NCBI RefSeq assembly: GCF_004342425.1
Contig: NZ_SLWQ01000001.1
Span: 763,280 to 827,279, forward strand
Reading direction: 5' to 3'
Source of the DNA: Dokdonella fugitiva
GTDB taxonomy: Bacteria > Pseudomonadota > Gammaproteobacteria > Xanthomonadales > Rhodanobacteraceae
Length of the DNA stretch: 64,000 bases
Shown here: in pieces, positions 18,256 through 26,237 of the stretch
Numbering within the stretch: position 1 is the first letter of the stretch
How the letters are laid out: each line of letters opens with the position of its first letter
Made by a program: the position numbers and the translations under genes
The notes under the pieces: generated by a model
The model's database searches: none
What the model saw: only the letters and a program-made list of their open reading frames with translations
What the model was told of the DNA's origin: nothing

Positions 18256-19338
18256 ATGAGCGACGCATCGAAATGGCAGGCGGTCCTCGAACGCGACGCG
18301 GCGATGGACCGGCGCTTCGTCTACGGCGTGCTGACCACCGGCGTGTACTGCCGGCCGTCCTGCGACTCGCGGCGGCCGCGCCGCGACAACGTGCGCTTCT
18401 TCGACGATCCGGCCGCGGCCGCCGCGGCCGGCCTGCGGCCATGCAAGCGCTGCCGGCCGCTCGAACGCTGGCAGGACGACCCCGAAATCGCCGTGCTGCT
18501 CGCGCTGTGCCGGCGCATCGACGCCGCGCCGGACGACCTGCCCGACGGCGCCGCGCTCGCGCGCGCGGCCGGGCGCGACGTGTTCCAGCTCAACCGCCTG
18601 TTCAAGCGCTATCTCACGATCACGCCCGGCGACTACATCGAGAGCGTGCGCATGCGGCGCGTGCGACACGCACTGCGCCATTCCGCGTCGGTCACCGATG
18701 CGATCTACGACGCCGGCCTCGGTTCGAGCCGCAGCTTGTACGAACGCGCGCCGGCGTCGCTCGGCATGACGCCGAAGCAGTACCGCAGCGGCGGAGCGGG
18801 CCTCGAGATCTCGCATGCGACCGGCACGACGCCGCTCGGCCTCGCCTGCATCGGCGCGACCGACCGCGGCATCTGCTTCCTGCAGTTCGGCGACGATGCC
18901 GACGCGCTGCGCGCCGCGCTCGCCGCGGAGTTCCCGCAGGCAAGGCTCGTGCCGATGCGCGACGAAGCGCACGCGGCGTTCGACGCCTGGATGACGGCAC
19001 TGAACGCGCACCTCGAGGGCCGCGCGCCCGATCTCGACCTGCCGCTCGACCTGCGCGGCACCGCGTTCCAGGTGCGCGTGTGGAACTACCTGCGCCGCAT
19101 CCCGTATGGCGACGTGGTTTCGTACGCCGAAGCCGCGGCGGCGATCGATGCGCCGCGCGCGACGCGCGCGGTCGCGTCCGCCTGTGCCAGCAACCACGTC
19201 GCGGTGCTCGTGCCCTGCCACCGCGTGATCCGCGGCGACGGCGGCCTCGGCGGTTATCGCTGGGGCCTGCCGCGCAAGCGCGCCTTGATCGACGTTGAAC
19301 GCCGTGCACGCGCCACGGCGCCGGTCACGGGCGATTAA
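18256..19338 (+). CDS. ada: Ada: methyl-responsive regulator and O6-methylguanine-DNA methyltransferase
   Basis: A 360-residue bifunctional protein. The N-terminal zinc domain has C32, C36, C63 and C66; one of these accepts methyl groups from phosphotriesters, turning Ada into an activator. An AraC-type helix-turn-helix follows (VFQLNRLFKRYLTITPGDYIESVRMRR). The C-terminal alkyltransferase has the acceptor cysteine in LVPCHRVIRGDGGLGGYRWG. The start at ATG 18256 follows GGATGGAGG. It controls the adaptive response to alkylating agents. No alkB or alkA gene is adjacent, though the next gene begins only 45 bases on. Confidence 0.95.
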   Translation: MSDASKWQAVLERDAAMDRRFVYGVLTTGVYCRPSCDSRRPRRDNVRFFDDPAAAAAAGLRPCKRCRPLERWQDDPEIAVLLALCRRIDAAPDDLPDGAALARAAGRDVFQLNRLFKRYLTITPGDYIESVRMRRVRHALRHSASVTDAIYDAGLGSSRSLYERAPASLGMTPKQYRSGGAGLEISHATGTTPLGLACIGATDRGICFLQFGDDADALRAALAAEFPQARLVPMRDEAHAAFDAWMTALNAHLEGRAPDLDLPLDLRGTAFQVRVWNYLRRIPYGDVVSYAEAAAAIDAPRATRAVASACASNHVAVLVPCHRVIRGDGGLGGYRWGLPRKRALIDVERRARATAPVTGD

Positions 19339-19383
19339 CGCGCCGGGTGTGAGCGTGGTGGCCCGTCCCCGGAGGAGCACCCC

Positions 19384-19914
19384 ATGAAGATCGAGGAACA
19401 GCGCACGGCGGAGCTGCGCCGCCTCGCCGGCCTCGTCGACGGCATCGGCGTCGCGATGCTTACCACGCACGCGGAGGACGGCTCCATGGTGAGCCGTCCG
19501 CTCGAAGTGCTCAAGTTCGACGGCGACGGCGAATTCGTGTTCTTCACCGCGATCGACAGCTACAAGGTCGCCCAGCTCGACGAGCACGCCGACGTCAACC
19601 TCGCCTTCGCCGATCCGCGTCGCCATCGCTTCATCTCGGTGCGAGGCAGCGCGCGCGTCGAGCGCGACCGCGCGACGATCGACGAACTGTGGTCGCTGCC
19701 GCAGCGCGTGTTCTTCCCGCAGGGCAAGGACGATCCGCATCTCGCCGTGCTGCGCGTGCACGTGCGCGACGCGGCGTACTGGGAACCGAACGGCGGCGTG
19801 GTCGCGCGCGCGATCGATTTCGTGCACGGGCTCGTCAGCGAACAGCCGGCCGACCTGGGCCGCCACGGCGTCCTGCACGCGACGGATGCGACACGCACCG
19901 GGCGGCACGGCTAG
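19384..19914 (+). CDS. Pyridoxamine 5'-phosphate oxidase-fold general stress protein
   Basis: A 176-residue split-barrel FMN-binding protein of the general-stress (GS26-like) group: GIGVAMLTTHAEDGSMVSRPL, FDGDGEFVFFTAIDSYKVAQLD, VNLAFADPRRHRFISVRGSA and VFFPQGKDDPHLAVLRVHVRDAAYWEP. True PNPOx substrate residues are not evident, so a flavin/F420-type reductase or stress role is more likely than vitamin B6 synthesis. It starts 45 bases after ada behind GGAGGAG, so it may be co-transcribed with ada. Confidence 0.88.
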   Translation: MKIEEQRTAELRRLAGLVDGIGVAMLTTHAEDGSMVSRPLEVLKFDGDGEFVFFTAIDSYKVAQLDEHADVNLAFADPRRHRFISVRGSARVERDRATIDELWSLPQRVFFPQGKDDPHLAVLRVHVRDAAYWEPNGGVVARAIDFVHGLVSEQPADLGRHGVLHATDATRTGRHG

Positions 19915-19975
19915 CGCTCGCCCAGCCGTCGCCGCCATCGCGCCACCTGAGACACGCCGGCGCATACTCGCCGCG

Positions 19976-21082
19976 ATGAAACTGCAGCCGCCCTCGGATC
20001 CCAACCGCCTCGACGCCCCTGCGCGCATCAAGGGGCGCGGTGCCGCGTCCAATCCCGAAGGTCGCTTCGAGGGCATCGCGAAGACGCGCGAGGACGATGG
20101 CTGGCACCGCGATGACGAACCGCCAGCGCGGCCGGACACGGTCGTAACGATCGAGCGCGCGCGCTCGATCATCAGCCGCAACGACTCGCCGGACATCCAC
20201 TTCGAGCAGTCGATCAATCCCTATCGCGGCTGCGAGCATGGCTGCGTCTATTGCTACGCACGGCCTTCGCACGGCTACCTCAACCTGTCGGCCGGCATCG
20301 ATTTCGAGACGAAACTGTTCGCCAAGACCAATGCGGCCGAACTGCTGCGCGCCGAACTCGGCAAGCGCGGCTATGCCTGCTCGCCGATCAACCTCGGCGC
20401 GAACACCGACCCGTACCAGCCGATCGAGCGGCGCTGGCGCATCACGCGTTCGGTGCTCGAAGTGCTCGCCGAGTGCAACCATCCGTGCACGATCATCACC
20501 AAGAACGCGCTGATCGAGCGCGACCTCGACCTGCTCGCGCCGATGGCGAAGGCGCGCCTCGTGCATGCGTTCGTCTCGGTCACCTCGCTCGACAACCGCC
20601 TGTCGAGCACGCTCGAGCCGCGCGCGAGCGCGCCGCACCGCCGGCTCGAAGCGGTCGCCGCGCTGAACGCCGCCGGCGTGCCCTGCGGCGTGATGGTCGC
20701 GCCGATCATCCCGATGGTGACCGACCGCTGGATCGAGCAGATCGTCGAACGCGCGGCCGCGGCCGGCGCACGCCACGCGGGCTACACGATCCTGCGCCTG
20801 CCGTACGAGCTCAAGGACCTGGTCCGCGAATGGCTCGAACTCAACGTGCCCGAGCGCGCCGGGCACGTGATGAGCCTGATCCGGCAGATGCGCGGCGGCA
20901 AGGACAATGATGCGCGCTTCGGTTCGCGCATGCGCGGCGAGGGCGAATTCGCGAACCTCGTGCGCCAGCGCTTCCGCCTCGCCTGCCGCCGCCACGGCAT
21001 CAACGCGCAGCGCGACCTCGGCCTCGACACCTCGCGCTTCACGCCGCCCCGTGCGCCGTCGCCGCAGGGCGAGCTGTTCTGA
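19976..21082 (+). CDS. PA0069-family radical SAM protein
   Basis: A 368-residue radical SAM enzyme. The family signature RGAASNPEGRFE opens the protein, the 4Fe-4S site is C86-x3-C90-x2-C93 in CEHGCVYCYARPSHGYLNLS, and KLFAKTNAAELLRAEL follows as in SPL-like (photolyase-related) members. It is annotated widely as Rv2578c/PA0069 family; the reaction is unknown. The start ATG 19976 lies 61 bases after the preceding stop, with a CATACT-like box at 19963. The ribosome site is poor. Confidence 0.92.
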   Translation: MKLQPPSDPNRLDAPARIKGRGAASNPEGRFEGIAKTREDDGWHRDDEPPARPDTVVTIERARSIISRNDSPDIHFEQSINPYRGCEHGCVYCYARPSHGYLNLSAGIDFETKLFAKTNAAELLRAELGKRGYACSPINLGANTDPYQPIERRWRITRSVLEVLAECNHPCTIITKNALIERDLDLLAPMAKARLVHAFVSVTSLDNRLSSTLEPRASAPHRRLEAVAALNAAGVPCGVMVAPIIPMVTDRWIEQIVERAAAAGARHAGYTILRLPYELKDLVREWLELNVPERAGHVMSLIRQMRGGKDNDARFGSRMRGEGEFANLVRQRFRLACRRHGINAQRDLGLDTSRFTPPRAPSPQGELF

Positions 21083-21103
21083 AATGCACGTCGCGCGCGG
21101 AGC

Positions 21104-21109
21104 TATGAT
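21104..21109 (+). promoter_or_regulatory. Candidate -10 box (TATGAT) for the phosphoramidate-type operon
   Basis: TATGAT lies 22 bases before the start of the hydrolase gene at 21132, in the 49-base gap after the radical SAM gene. No convincing -35 is seen. If real, it would make the hydrolase the first gene of the cluster. Confidence 0.4.
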
Positions 21110-21131
21110 GCGCGGCCGCCGAGGGTCGCCC

Positions 21132-21893
21132 ATGTCCGCACCAGACACCGTTCCCGCCACGCGCATTGCCGTCGCCCCCCGCCTGTTCGGCGGCGACGCC
21201 TCGGCCGGGGGCGGCTGGACGCGGCAACAGCTGTTCTTCGAACGGACACTGCTCGAGCGTCTCGCCGACGCGGGCGCGCTCGTCGTCGGCACCGGCCTCG
21301 CCACGGATGGCGCGCGCGCGGCCGTCACGGCCCGCGCCTACGCGCACTGGTGCGACGGGCTCCTCCTGCAGGGCGGCACGAACCTCGCGCGCTCGCCCGA
21401 CGACCTCACGCCGCTCGACCGCGCGCGTGACGGCTTCGAGTTCGCGCTGCTCGACGCGTTCCGCACGCTCGGCAAGCCGGTGCTCGGCATCTGTCGCGGC
21501 GCGCAGCTCGTCAACGTCGCCTGCGGCGGATCACTGCGCGATCTCGATCCGGTCGAGGCACGACGGCACAGCGACCCGTCCGCCTACGCGGCGCACCAGC
21601 ACGCCGTGTCGTTCAGCGACGGCGGCCTGCTGGCGCGGCTCCACGCCGCCGCCGGGGGCCTCGTCTGTTCGGCGCACCGGCAGGCGGTCGCACGCGTCGG
21701 CGACGGTCTCGTCGTGGAGGCCACCTGCGTCGAAGACGGCGTCGTCGAGGCCGTGCGTGCGCGCGAAGAGCCGCTCCTGCTCGGCGTGCAATGGCATCCG
21801 GAGTTCGACCATCGCGCCGACGGCCGCATCGACGGGGCGCTCCTGCTTCGACATTTCGTCGACGCCGCCCGGCGCGACGAGGGCGCCCGCTGA
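21132..21893 (+). CDS. Class-I glutamine amidotransferase-type hydrolase, candidate gamma-glutamyl-CDP-amidate hydrolase (Cj1417-like)
   Basis: A 253-residue peptidase C26/PuuD-type enzyme. The nucleophile is C121 in GICRGAQLVNV, and the partner pair is H222/E224 in GVQWHPEFD. Such proteins hydrolyse gamma-glutamyl amides. Alone it would be called a gamma-glutamyl-GABA hydrolase, but the five genes that follow match the Campylobacter phosphoramidate pathway. There, Cj1417 of this same family removes glutamate from gamma-glutamyl-CDP-amidate to free cytidine diphosphoramidate. The start ATG 21132 has GAGGGTCG upstream. 108 bases separate it from the kinase gene. The assignment rests on family plus context. 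Confidence 0.85.
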   Translation: MSAPDTVPATRIAVAPRLFGGDASAGGGWTRQQLFFERTLLERLADAGALVVGTGLATDGARAAVTARAYAHWCDGLLLQGGTNLARSPDDLTPLDRARDGFEFALLDAFRTLGKPVLGICRGAQLVNVACGGSLRDLDPVEARRHSDPSAYAAHQHAVSFSDGGLLARLHAAAGGLVCSAHRQAVARVGDGLVVEATCVEDGVVEAVRAREEPLLLGVQWHPEFDHRADGRIDGALLLRHFVDAARRDEGAR

Positions 21894-21966
21894 CGCGTCG
21901 GGTCCAGGCATGCGCGCGGGCGCGGGCGCGCCGGAAAAATCCAGAAAGCCCTTTTTCGGCTCCTGC

Positions 21967-21972
21967 TAGACT
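21967..21972 (+). promoter_or_regulatory. Candidate -10 element (TAGACT) before the glutamine-kinase-like gene
   Basis: GCTAGACT occurs 29 bases before ATG 22002 in the 108-base gap after the hydrolase gene. It is the same hexamer as at 1354-1359. It may be a second promoter inside the cluster. Confidence 0.35.
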
Positions 21973-22001
21973 CGCTGCCGCACGACCCCTGACCCCCGCG
22001 A

Positions 22002-24239
22002 ATGCACGCAAGCGCCGAAATCCCGCTTCGGAACGATGTCACCGGTTCGTGCGGCAAGCGCGCGATGCTCGAATGGCTGCGGCCCCGGCTCCGCAGCAGC
22101 CGCGTGCCCGAGGGGATCGGCGTCGCACACATGGCGTGGCGTGCCGCGCGTGGCGAAAGCCTGCGAGCGATCGCGCAGCGGTTCGGCAACGCACTCCTCG
22201 CGGTGCGCAGCGATGCCGCCGGCGAGGACGCGACGGCCGGCGCCGATGCGGGACGTTACCGCAGCGTCCTCGGCGTCGTGGCCGACGACGCCGACGCTGT
22301 CGCGCGCGCCATCGATGCCGTATTCGCGAGCTACGCGGAGGCGGGCCGGCACGACGAGGCCTTCGTGCAACGGCAGGTGACGGCGCTGCAGCACGCCTGC
22401 GTCGCGTTCACGCACGCGTTGCCGGACGCGGCGCCGTACTACGTCGTGAGTCTGGCCGGCGGCCGGCGCACCGACGCGGTCACCCGCGGCGACGCCGACG
22501 TCGACACCTGGTACGTCGCACGCGATCGCGCCGCGACCGTCGAGCTGCCTGATGCGGTACGCACCTGCCTCGACGCGGTCTGCGAGGTCGAGCGCATCGC
22601 TGCGCTGCAGGCGTGCGAAATCGAGCTCGTCATCGATGCATGGGGCGTCGCGTGGCTGCTGCAGGCGCGTGCGCTGCCCTGCGCGCAGCACGCCGGCCAT
22701 GCGGCCATCGCCGCGCGCCGCACCGTCGAGGCCGCGCTGGCGCGCGAAGCGGTGCCACCGCTGCTCGGCATGATGCCGGACTGGAACCCTGCCGAATTGC
22801 TCGGCGAACACCCGCGGCCGCTCGCGCGCACGCTGTTCGATCGCCTCGTCACCCGCCGCGCGTGGGCGATCGGCCGCGCCGCGCTCGGCCACGCCGCCGG
22901 CGCCCGGCCGCTGTTGCGCTTCCATGCGGGTCGGCCTTACGTCGACGTGCGCACGAGCTTCCGTTCGCTGCTGCCCGTGGCGCTCGATGCCGATCTCGGC
23001 GCACGCCTGGTCGAGTCGGCGTGCGCGCGACTGCGCGCGCACCCGCACCTGCACGACAAGGTCGAGTTCGACGTGGTGCCTGCCGCGCTGCGCTTCGGCT
23101 TCGAGGCATGGTTCGCTACACGCCATGCCGGCTTCGACGCGGCCGACGTCGCGGCGGTCGCGGCCGCGCTGCGCGAGCCCTTGCGCCGTGCGCTCGACCA
23201 CGCGCGGACGATGCGGTTGCGTAGCGGTTTCGAACGCGACCTCGGGCTGCGCGAGCCGGCGCACGAACCGGCGCTGCTCGCGCACTGGTTGGCGCGGGTG
23301 GAGCTGCGCACGGCGGCGCGCTTCGCCGAGGCCGCGCGGCAGGCGTTCGTGCTCGAGGCGCTCATGCGCTCGGCGGTCGAACAGCAGCTGCTCGATGGCG
23401 GAATCCTGCAACGCCTGCGCGCCGCGGCGACCGCGGACCGGGTCGGTGACGGCGACGACGACCACGTGCGCGCCGGCACCTTCGAAATTTCCGCGCCCGC
23501 ACGGCGCGAGTGGACGGGTGGCCCGCGACGGCCCGCGCGTGCGATGCCGGCGCCGATGCCGACGGCGCGCGACGCACCCCGCCTCGACGCCGCATTGGCG
23601 GGACTCGGCATCACGATTGCGCCTGCGGCGCTGTTCGCGCACTACGCCGCGGTGCTGCGCACGCGCGAGCTCGGCAAGTTCGCGCTCGCGCGCGCGGTGT
23701 CGCTCGGCCTCGACGCACTCGGCGCACGCGCGCACGCCTGCGGCGTCGCGCGCGACGACGCCGGCTGGCTCGAGCTCGACGCACTGCTCGACCCTTCGGC
23801 CGAGCCGCGCGTGCTGCACGGCGCTATCGAGGCCGCGCGGCGGCGGCACGCCGTGGAGGCGGCCGTGGCGATGCCCCTGCTCATCGACGGCCATTGCCTC
23901 GGCGTCGTGCACCATGCGGCCGGCCAGCCCAACTACGTCGGCCATGGCCGCGTCCACGGGCACATCGCGCGCGTCGATGCGACGACGCTGCCTCAGCACG
24001 TGCCGCCGGGCTCGATCATCGCGATCGCGAGTGCCGATCCGGGCTACGACTGGATCTTCATGCGCGAGCCGGCCGCGCTGCTCACCGCGTTCGGCGGACC
24101 CAACTCGCACATGGCGATCCGTTGCGCCGCCGCCGGCGTGCCGGCCCTGCTCGGCGTCGGGCCGGAGGCATTCCGCCGCATGGCCGACGCTGCCACACTC
24201 GCGATCGATTTCGAGGCGCGCACATGGACGAAGGCGTGA
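22002..24239 (+). CDS. PEP-synthase-like kinase, candidate L-glutamine kinase (Cj1418-like)
   Basis: A 745-residue enzyme with an N-terminal ATP-grasp domain of the pyruvate-phosphate-dikinase type (LLAVRSDAAGEDA from ~65; RYRSVLGV; IELVIDAWGVAWLLQAR at ~206). A central family-specific region follows (MPDWNPAELLGEHPRPLA at ~258, RPYVDVRTSFRSLLP). The C-terminal swivelling phosphohistidine domain has H703 in GGPNSHMAI. There is no PEP/pyruvate TIM-barrel domain, so it is not PEP synthase. The architecture is that of C. jejuni Cj1418, which phosphorylates the amide nitrogen of L-glutamine (ATP to AMP and phosphate) as the first step to O-methyl phosphoramidate. The next gene starts inside its 3' end. 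Family membership is strong; substrate is inferred. Confidence 0.85.
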   Translation: MHASAEIPLRNDVTGSCGKRAMLEWLRPRLRSSRVPEGIGVAHMAWRAARGESLRAIAQRFGNALLAVRSDAAGEDATAGADAGRYRSVLGVVADDADAVARAIDAVFASYAEAGRHDEAFVQRQVTALQHACVAFTHALPDAAPYYVVSLAGGRRTDAVTRGDADVDTWYVARDRAATVELPDAVRTCLDAVCEVERIAALQACEIELVIDAWGVAWLLQARALPCAQHAGHAAIAARRTVEAALAREAVPPLLGMMPDWNPAELLGEHPRPLARTLFDRLVTRRAWAIGRAALGHAAGARPLLRFHAGRPYVDVRTSFRSLLPVALDADLGARLVESACARLRAHPHLHDKVEFDVVPAALRFGFEAWFATRHAGFDAADVAAVAAALREPLRRALDHARTMRLRSGFERDLGLREPAHEPALLAHWLARVELRTAARFAEAARQAFVLEALMRSAVEQQLLDGGILQRLRAAATADRVGDGDDDHVRAGTFEISAPARREWTGGPRRPARAMPAPMPTARDAPRLDAALAGLGITIAPAALFAHYAAVLRTRELGKFALARAVSLGLDALGARAHACGVARDDAGWLELDALLDPSAEPRVLHGAIEAARRRHAVEAAVAMPLLIDGHCLGVVHHAAGQPNYVGHGRVHGHIARVDATTLPQHVPPGSIIAIASADPGYDWIFMREPAALLTAFGGPNSHMAIRCAAAGVPALLGVGPEAFRRMADAATLAIDFEARTWTKA

Positions 24240-24988
24240 ACGCGGACACGAGGGAATGGGATTACGACGCGCTCGCGGCGCACTATCGGCTGCGCGCACC
24301 GTACGACGCGGCCGCGCTCGACGCGTTGTTCGCGCGCCTCGCGCCGGACGCACGCGCCGACTGCGTCGACGTCGGCGCCGGCAGCGGCCGCCTCACCGCC
24401 GAACTCGTCGCACGCGGGCTGCGCGTGACCGCGATCGAACCGAGCGCGTCGATGCGCGCGATCGGCGCACGCGACGTGCCGGGCGCACGATGGATCGAAG
24501 CGGACGCGCAGCACTGCGCGCTGGAAGACGCCTGCTGTTCCGTGCTCACGTTCGGTTCGTCGTTCAACGTGATGCCGGCGCAGGTCGCGCTCGACCTCGC
24601 CGCGCGCCTGCTGCGCCCGCGCGGCGCGCTCGTCGTGCTGTGGAACCACCGCGACCTCGACGATCCGCTGCAGCAGCGGCTGCAGGAGGCGATCGAGGAA
24701 CACGTCCCGGGCTACGCGCATGGCAGCCGCCGCGACGATCCGACCGCGACGATCGGTGCCGATGGACGCTTCGAGGCGGCCGCGCACATCCGCGGCCGCT
24801 TCTCGCACCGCGTCCGCGCCGTCGATTTCGTCGAAGGCTTCCGTGCGCACGCGACGCTCGTGCGCCAGGCCGGCGAAGCGATGCCGCGCGTGCTCGACGC
24901 GATGCACCGCGCGCTGGCCGGGCACGAGGTCGTCGATGTGCCGTTCACGACGCGCATCTGGTTCGCGCGGCGGCGTGCCGGCCCGTGA
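24224..24988 (+). CDS. SAM-dependent methyltransferase of the phosphoramidate-type cluster
   Basis: A 254-residue class I methyltransferase. The SAM-binding motif is CVDVGAGSG at 47-55, then AIEPSASM and a motif IV-like VLTFGSSFNVMPA. Start ATG 24224 overlaps the kinase gene by 16 bases and has GAGG seven bases upstream; a GTG at 24236 giving a GTGA overlap is an alternative. The C. jejuni locus has two methyltransferases (Cj1419, Cj1420) at the matching place, needed for the O-methyl group of methyl phosphoramidate. By position this enzyme could O-methylate a phosphoramidate, but the sequence alone does not fix the substrate. Confidence 0.85.
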   Translation: MDEGVNADTREWDYDALAAHYRLRAPYDAAALDALFARLAPDARADCVDVGAGSGRLTAELVARGLRVTAIEPSASMRAIGARDVPGARWIEADAQHCALEDACCSVLTFGSSFNVMPAQVALDLAARLLRPRGALVVLWNHRDLDDPLQQRLQEAIEEHVPGYAHGSRRDDPTATIGADGRFEAAAHIRGRFSHRVRAVDFVEGFRAHATLVRQAGEAMPRVLDAMHRALAGHEVVDVPFTTRIWFARRRAGP

Positions 24989-25752
24989 CCTCCGCGATCG
25001 TGCTCGCCGCGGGCCGCGGCTCGCGCCTCGGCCGACACGCGCGCCACCTGCCGAAGGCGCTCGTGCGCGCCGGCGGCCGCACCTTGCTCGACTGGCAATT
25101 GCAGGCGCTGCGCGCGTGCGGGATCGAGCGGATCGTGGTCGTCGGTGGCTATCGCGGCGAGCAGCTCGCCCGCACCGGCGTGGAACTCGTGCTGGCCGCG
25201 CGCTGGAACGAGACGGGGCCGATCGCGTCGCTCCTCGCCGCACGACCTGCACGCTTCGACGAGGGCTTCGTGCTCGCCTATGCGGACTGCCCGCATCATC
25301 CGGCGAACATCGCCGCCCTGCTCGCCGCGCATGCGGAGGTCGCCGTCGCGGGCGATCGCGCGTGGCAGGCCTTGTGGCGCGCACGCCATGGCGATCCGCT
25401 CGTCGATGCGGAGAGCTACGTCGCCGATGGCGGCCGGTTGCGCGCGATCGGTGCAACTCCGCATTCGCTCGACGAGGTGCAGGCGCAGTTCGCCGGACTC
25501 GTCCGTTTCAGCGCCGCGGGCTGGGCCCGCGCGGAGCCGCTCGCGCACGCGGCCCACGATGCGACGGCGTTGCTCGCGGCGATGCTGCGCGAAGGCATCG
25601 CGGTCGCCGACGTGCCACTCGCGGGACGCTGGTGCGAAATCGACGGCGCGCAGGACCTGCGCCTGTGCCGCCGCCACCTTCACGCGAACGATGCGTGGAG
25701 CCACGACTGGCGCGAGCCCGTAGCGCAGGGCATGGGCGCGTCGTGGGCGTGA
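24985..25752 (+). CDS. Nucleotidyltransferase, candidate CTP:phosphoglutamine cytidylyltransferase (Cj1416-like)
   Basis: A 255-residue sugar-nucleotidyltransferase-fold protein. The NTP-binding signature LAAGRGSRL (7-15) with PK at 23-24, the WNETGPIASL segment and AYADCPHH (metal-binding Asp) are intact. It starts with GTG 24985, sharing GTGA with the previous stop, so translation is coupled. In the Campylobacter pathway Cj1416 of this fold transfers CMP from CTP to phosphoglutamine. Here it lies between a glutamine-kinase-like gene and an APS-kinase-like gene, which supports the same step. Other members of the fold act on sugars or choline phosphate, but no such genes are nearby. Confidence 0.85.
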   Translation: MTSAIVLAAGRGSRLGRHARHLPKALVRAGGRTLLDWQLQALRACGIERIVVVGGYRGEQLARTGVELVLAARWNETGPIASLLAARPARFDEGFVLAYADCPHHPANIAALLAAHAEVAVAGDRAWQALWRARHGDPLVDAESYVADGGRLRAIGATPHSLDEVQAQFAGLVRFSAAGWARAEPLAHAAHDATALLAAMLREGIAVADVPLAGRWCEIDGAQDLRLCRRHLHANDAWSHDWREPVAQGMGASWA

Positions 25753-26237
25753 TCTGGATCACCGGCCTGCCCGGAGCCGGCAAGAGCAGTGCGGCGGCGG
25801 CGACCGTCGCGCTGCTGCGGCACGCGGGCGAGGCCGCGCTGCTGCTCGACGGCGACCGCCTGCGCGCCGCACTCGCGCCGCTCGGCGGCGGTTACGACGA
25901 AGCCTCACGGCGCCGTCTCGCCTCGGTGTACGCCAACCTCGCCGGGGAGGCGTGCGTGCAAGGCCTCACCGCGGTGGTCGCGACGGTATCGCTGTTCGCC
26001 GACGTGCACGCGAACAACCGCCAACGGTTCGCTCGGTACCTCGAGGTGCTGCTCGTCTGCGACGAAGCCGAACGCGCGCGCCGGCGACCGCGCGCCTCGG
26101 CCGGGCCCGAAGTCGGCCATGAGCTCGCGTTCGACTGGCCGCTCGCGGCAGACCTGCGTTTGGACAGCGGCGCCGTGCCGGCGGCGCAGATCGCCACGCG
26201 TATCGTCGCGCAGTGGCGGGCCGGCCGCGATGCGTGA
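25749..26237 (+). CDS. APS-kinase-like enzyme, candidate CDP-amidate 3'-kinase (Cj1415-like)
   Basis: A 162-residue P-loop kinase. Walker A is GLPGAGKSS (6-14), the DGD of the adenylylsulfate-kinase family is at 34-36 (LLLDGDRLR), and VATVSLFADVHANNRQRF matches the kinase core. No ATP sulfurylase gene is present, which argues against sulfate assimilation. In C. jejuni, Cj1415 of this family phosphorylates the 3'-OH of cytidine diphosphoramidate, just as APS kinase makes PAPS. Start GTG 25749 shares GTGA with the previous stop; GTG 25743 is equally possible. It is slightly shorter than typical APS kinases (~180). Confidence 0.83.
   Translation: MIWITGLPGAGKSSAAAATVALLRHAGEAALLLDGDRLRAALAPLGGGYDEASRRRLASVYANLAGEACVQGLTAVVATVSLFADVHANNRQRFARYLEVLLVCDEAERARRRPRASAGPEVGHELAFDWPLAADLRLDSGAVPAAQIATRIVAQWRAGRDA

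Noticed and set aside
17713..20217. 834-codon reverse frame across GST, ada and PPOX genes
   Set aside because: Shadow of confidently assigned genes on the other strand or frame; composition typical of antisense translation in GC-rich DNA.
21936..21962. CCGGAAAAA...TTTTTCGG hairpin after the hydrolase gene as a terminator
   Set aside because: The stem is interrupted and AT-rich, with no T-run after it; it would split the phosphoramidate-type operon, for which there is no other sign.
25749..26237. Sulfate-assimilation role for the APS-kinase-like gene
   Set aside because: No cysD, cysN or ATP sulfurylase gene is present and the neighbours fit the CDP-amidate pathway better.
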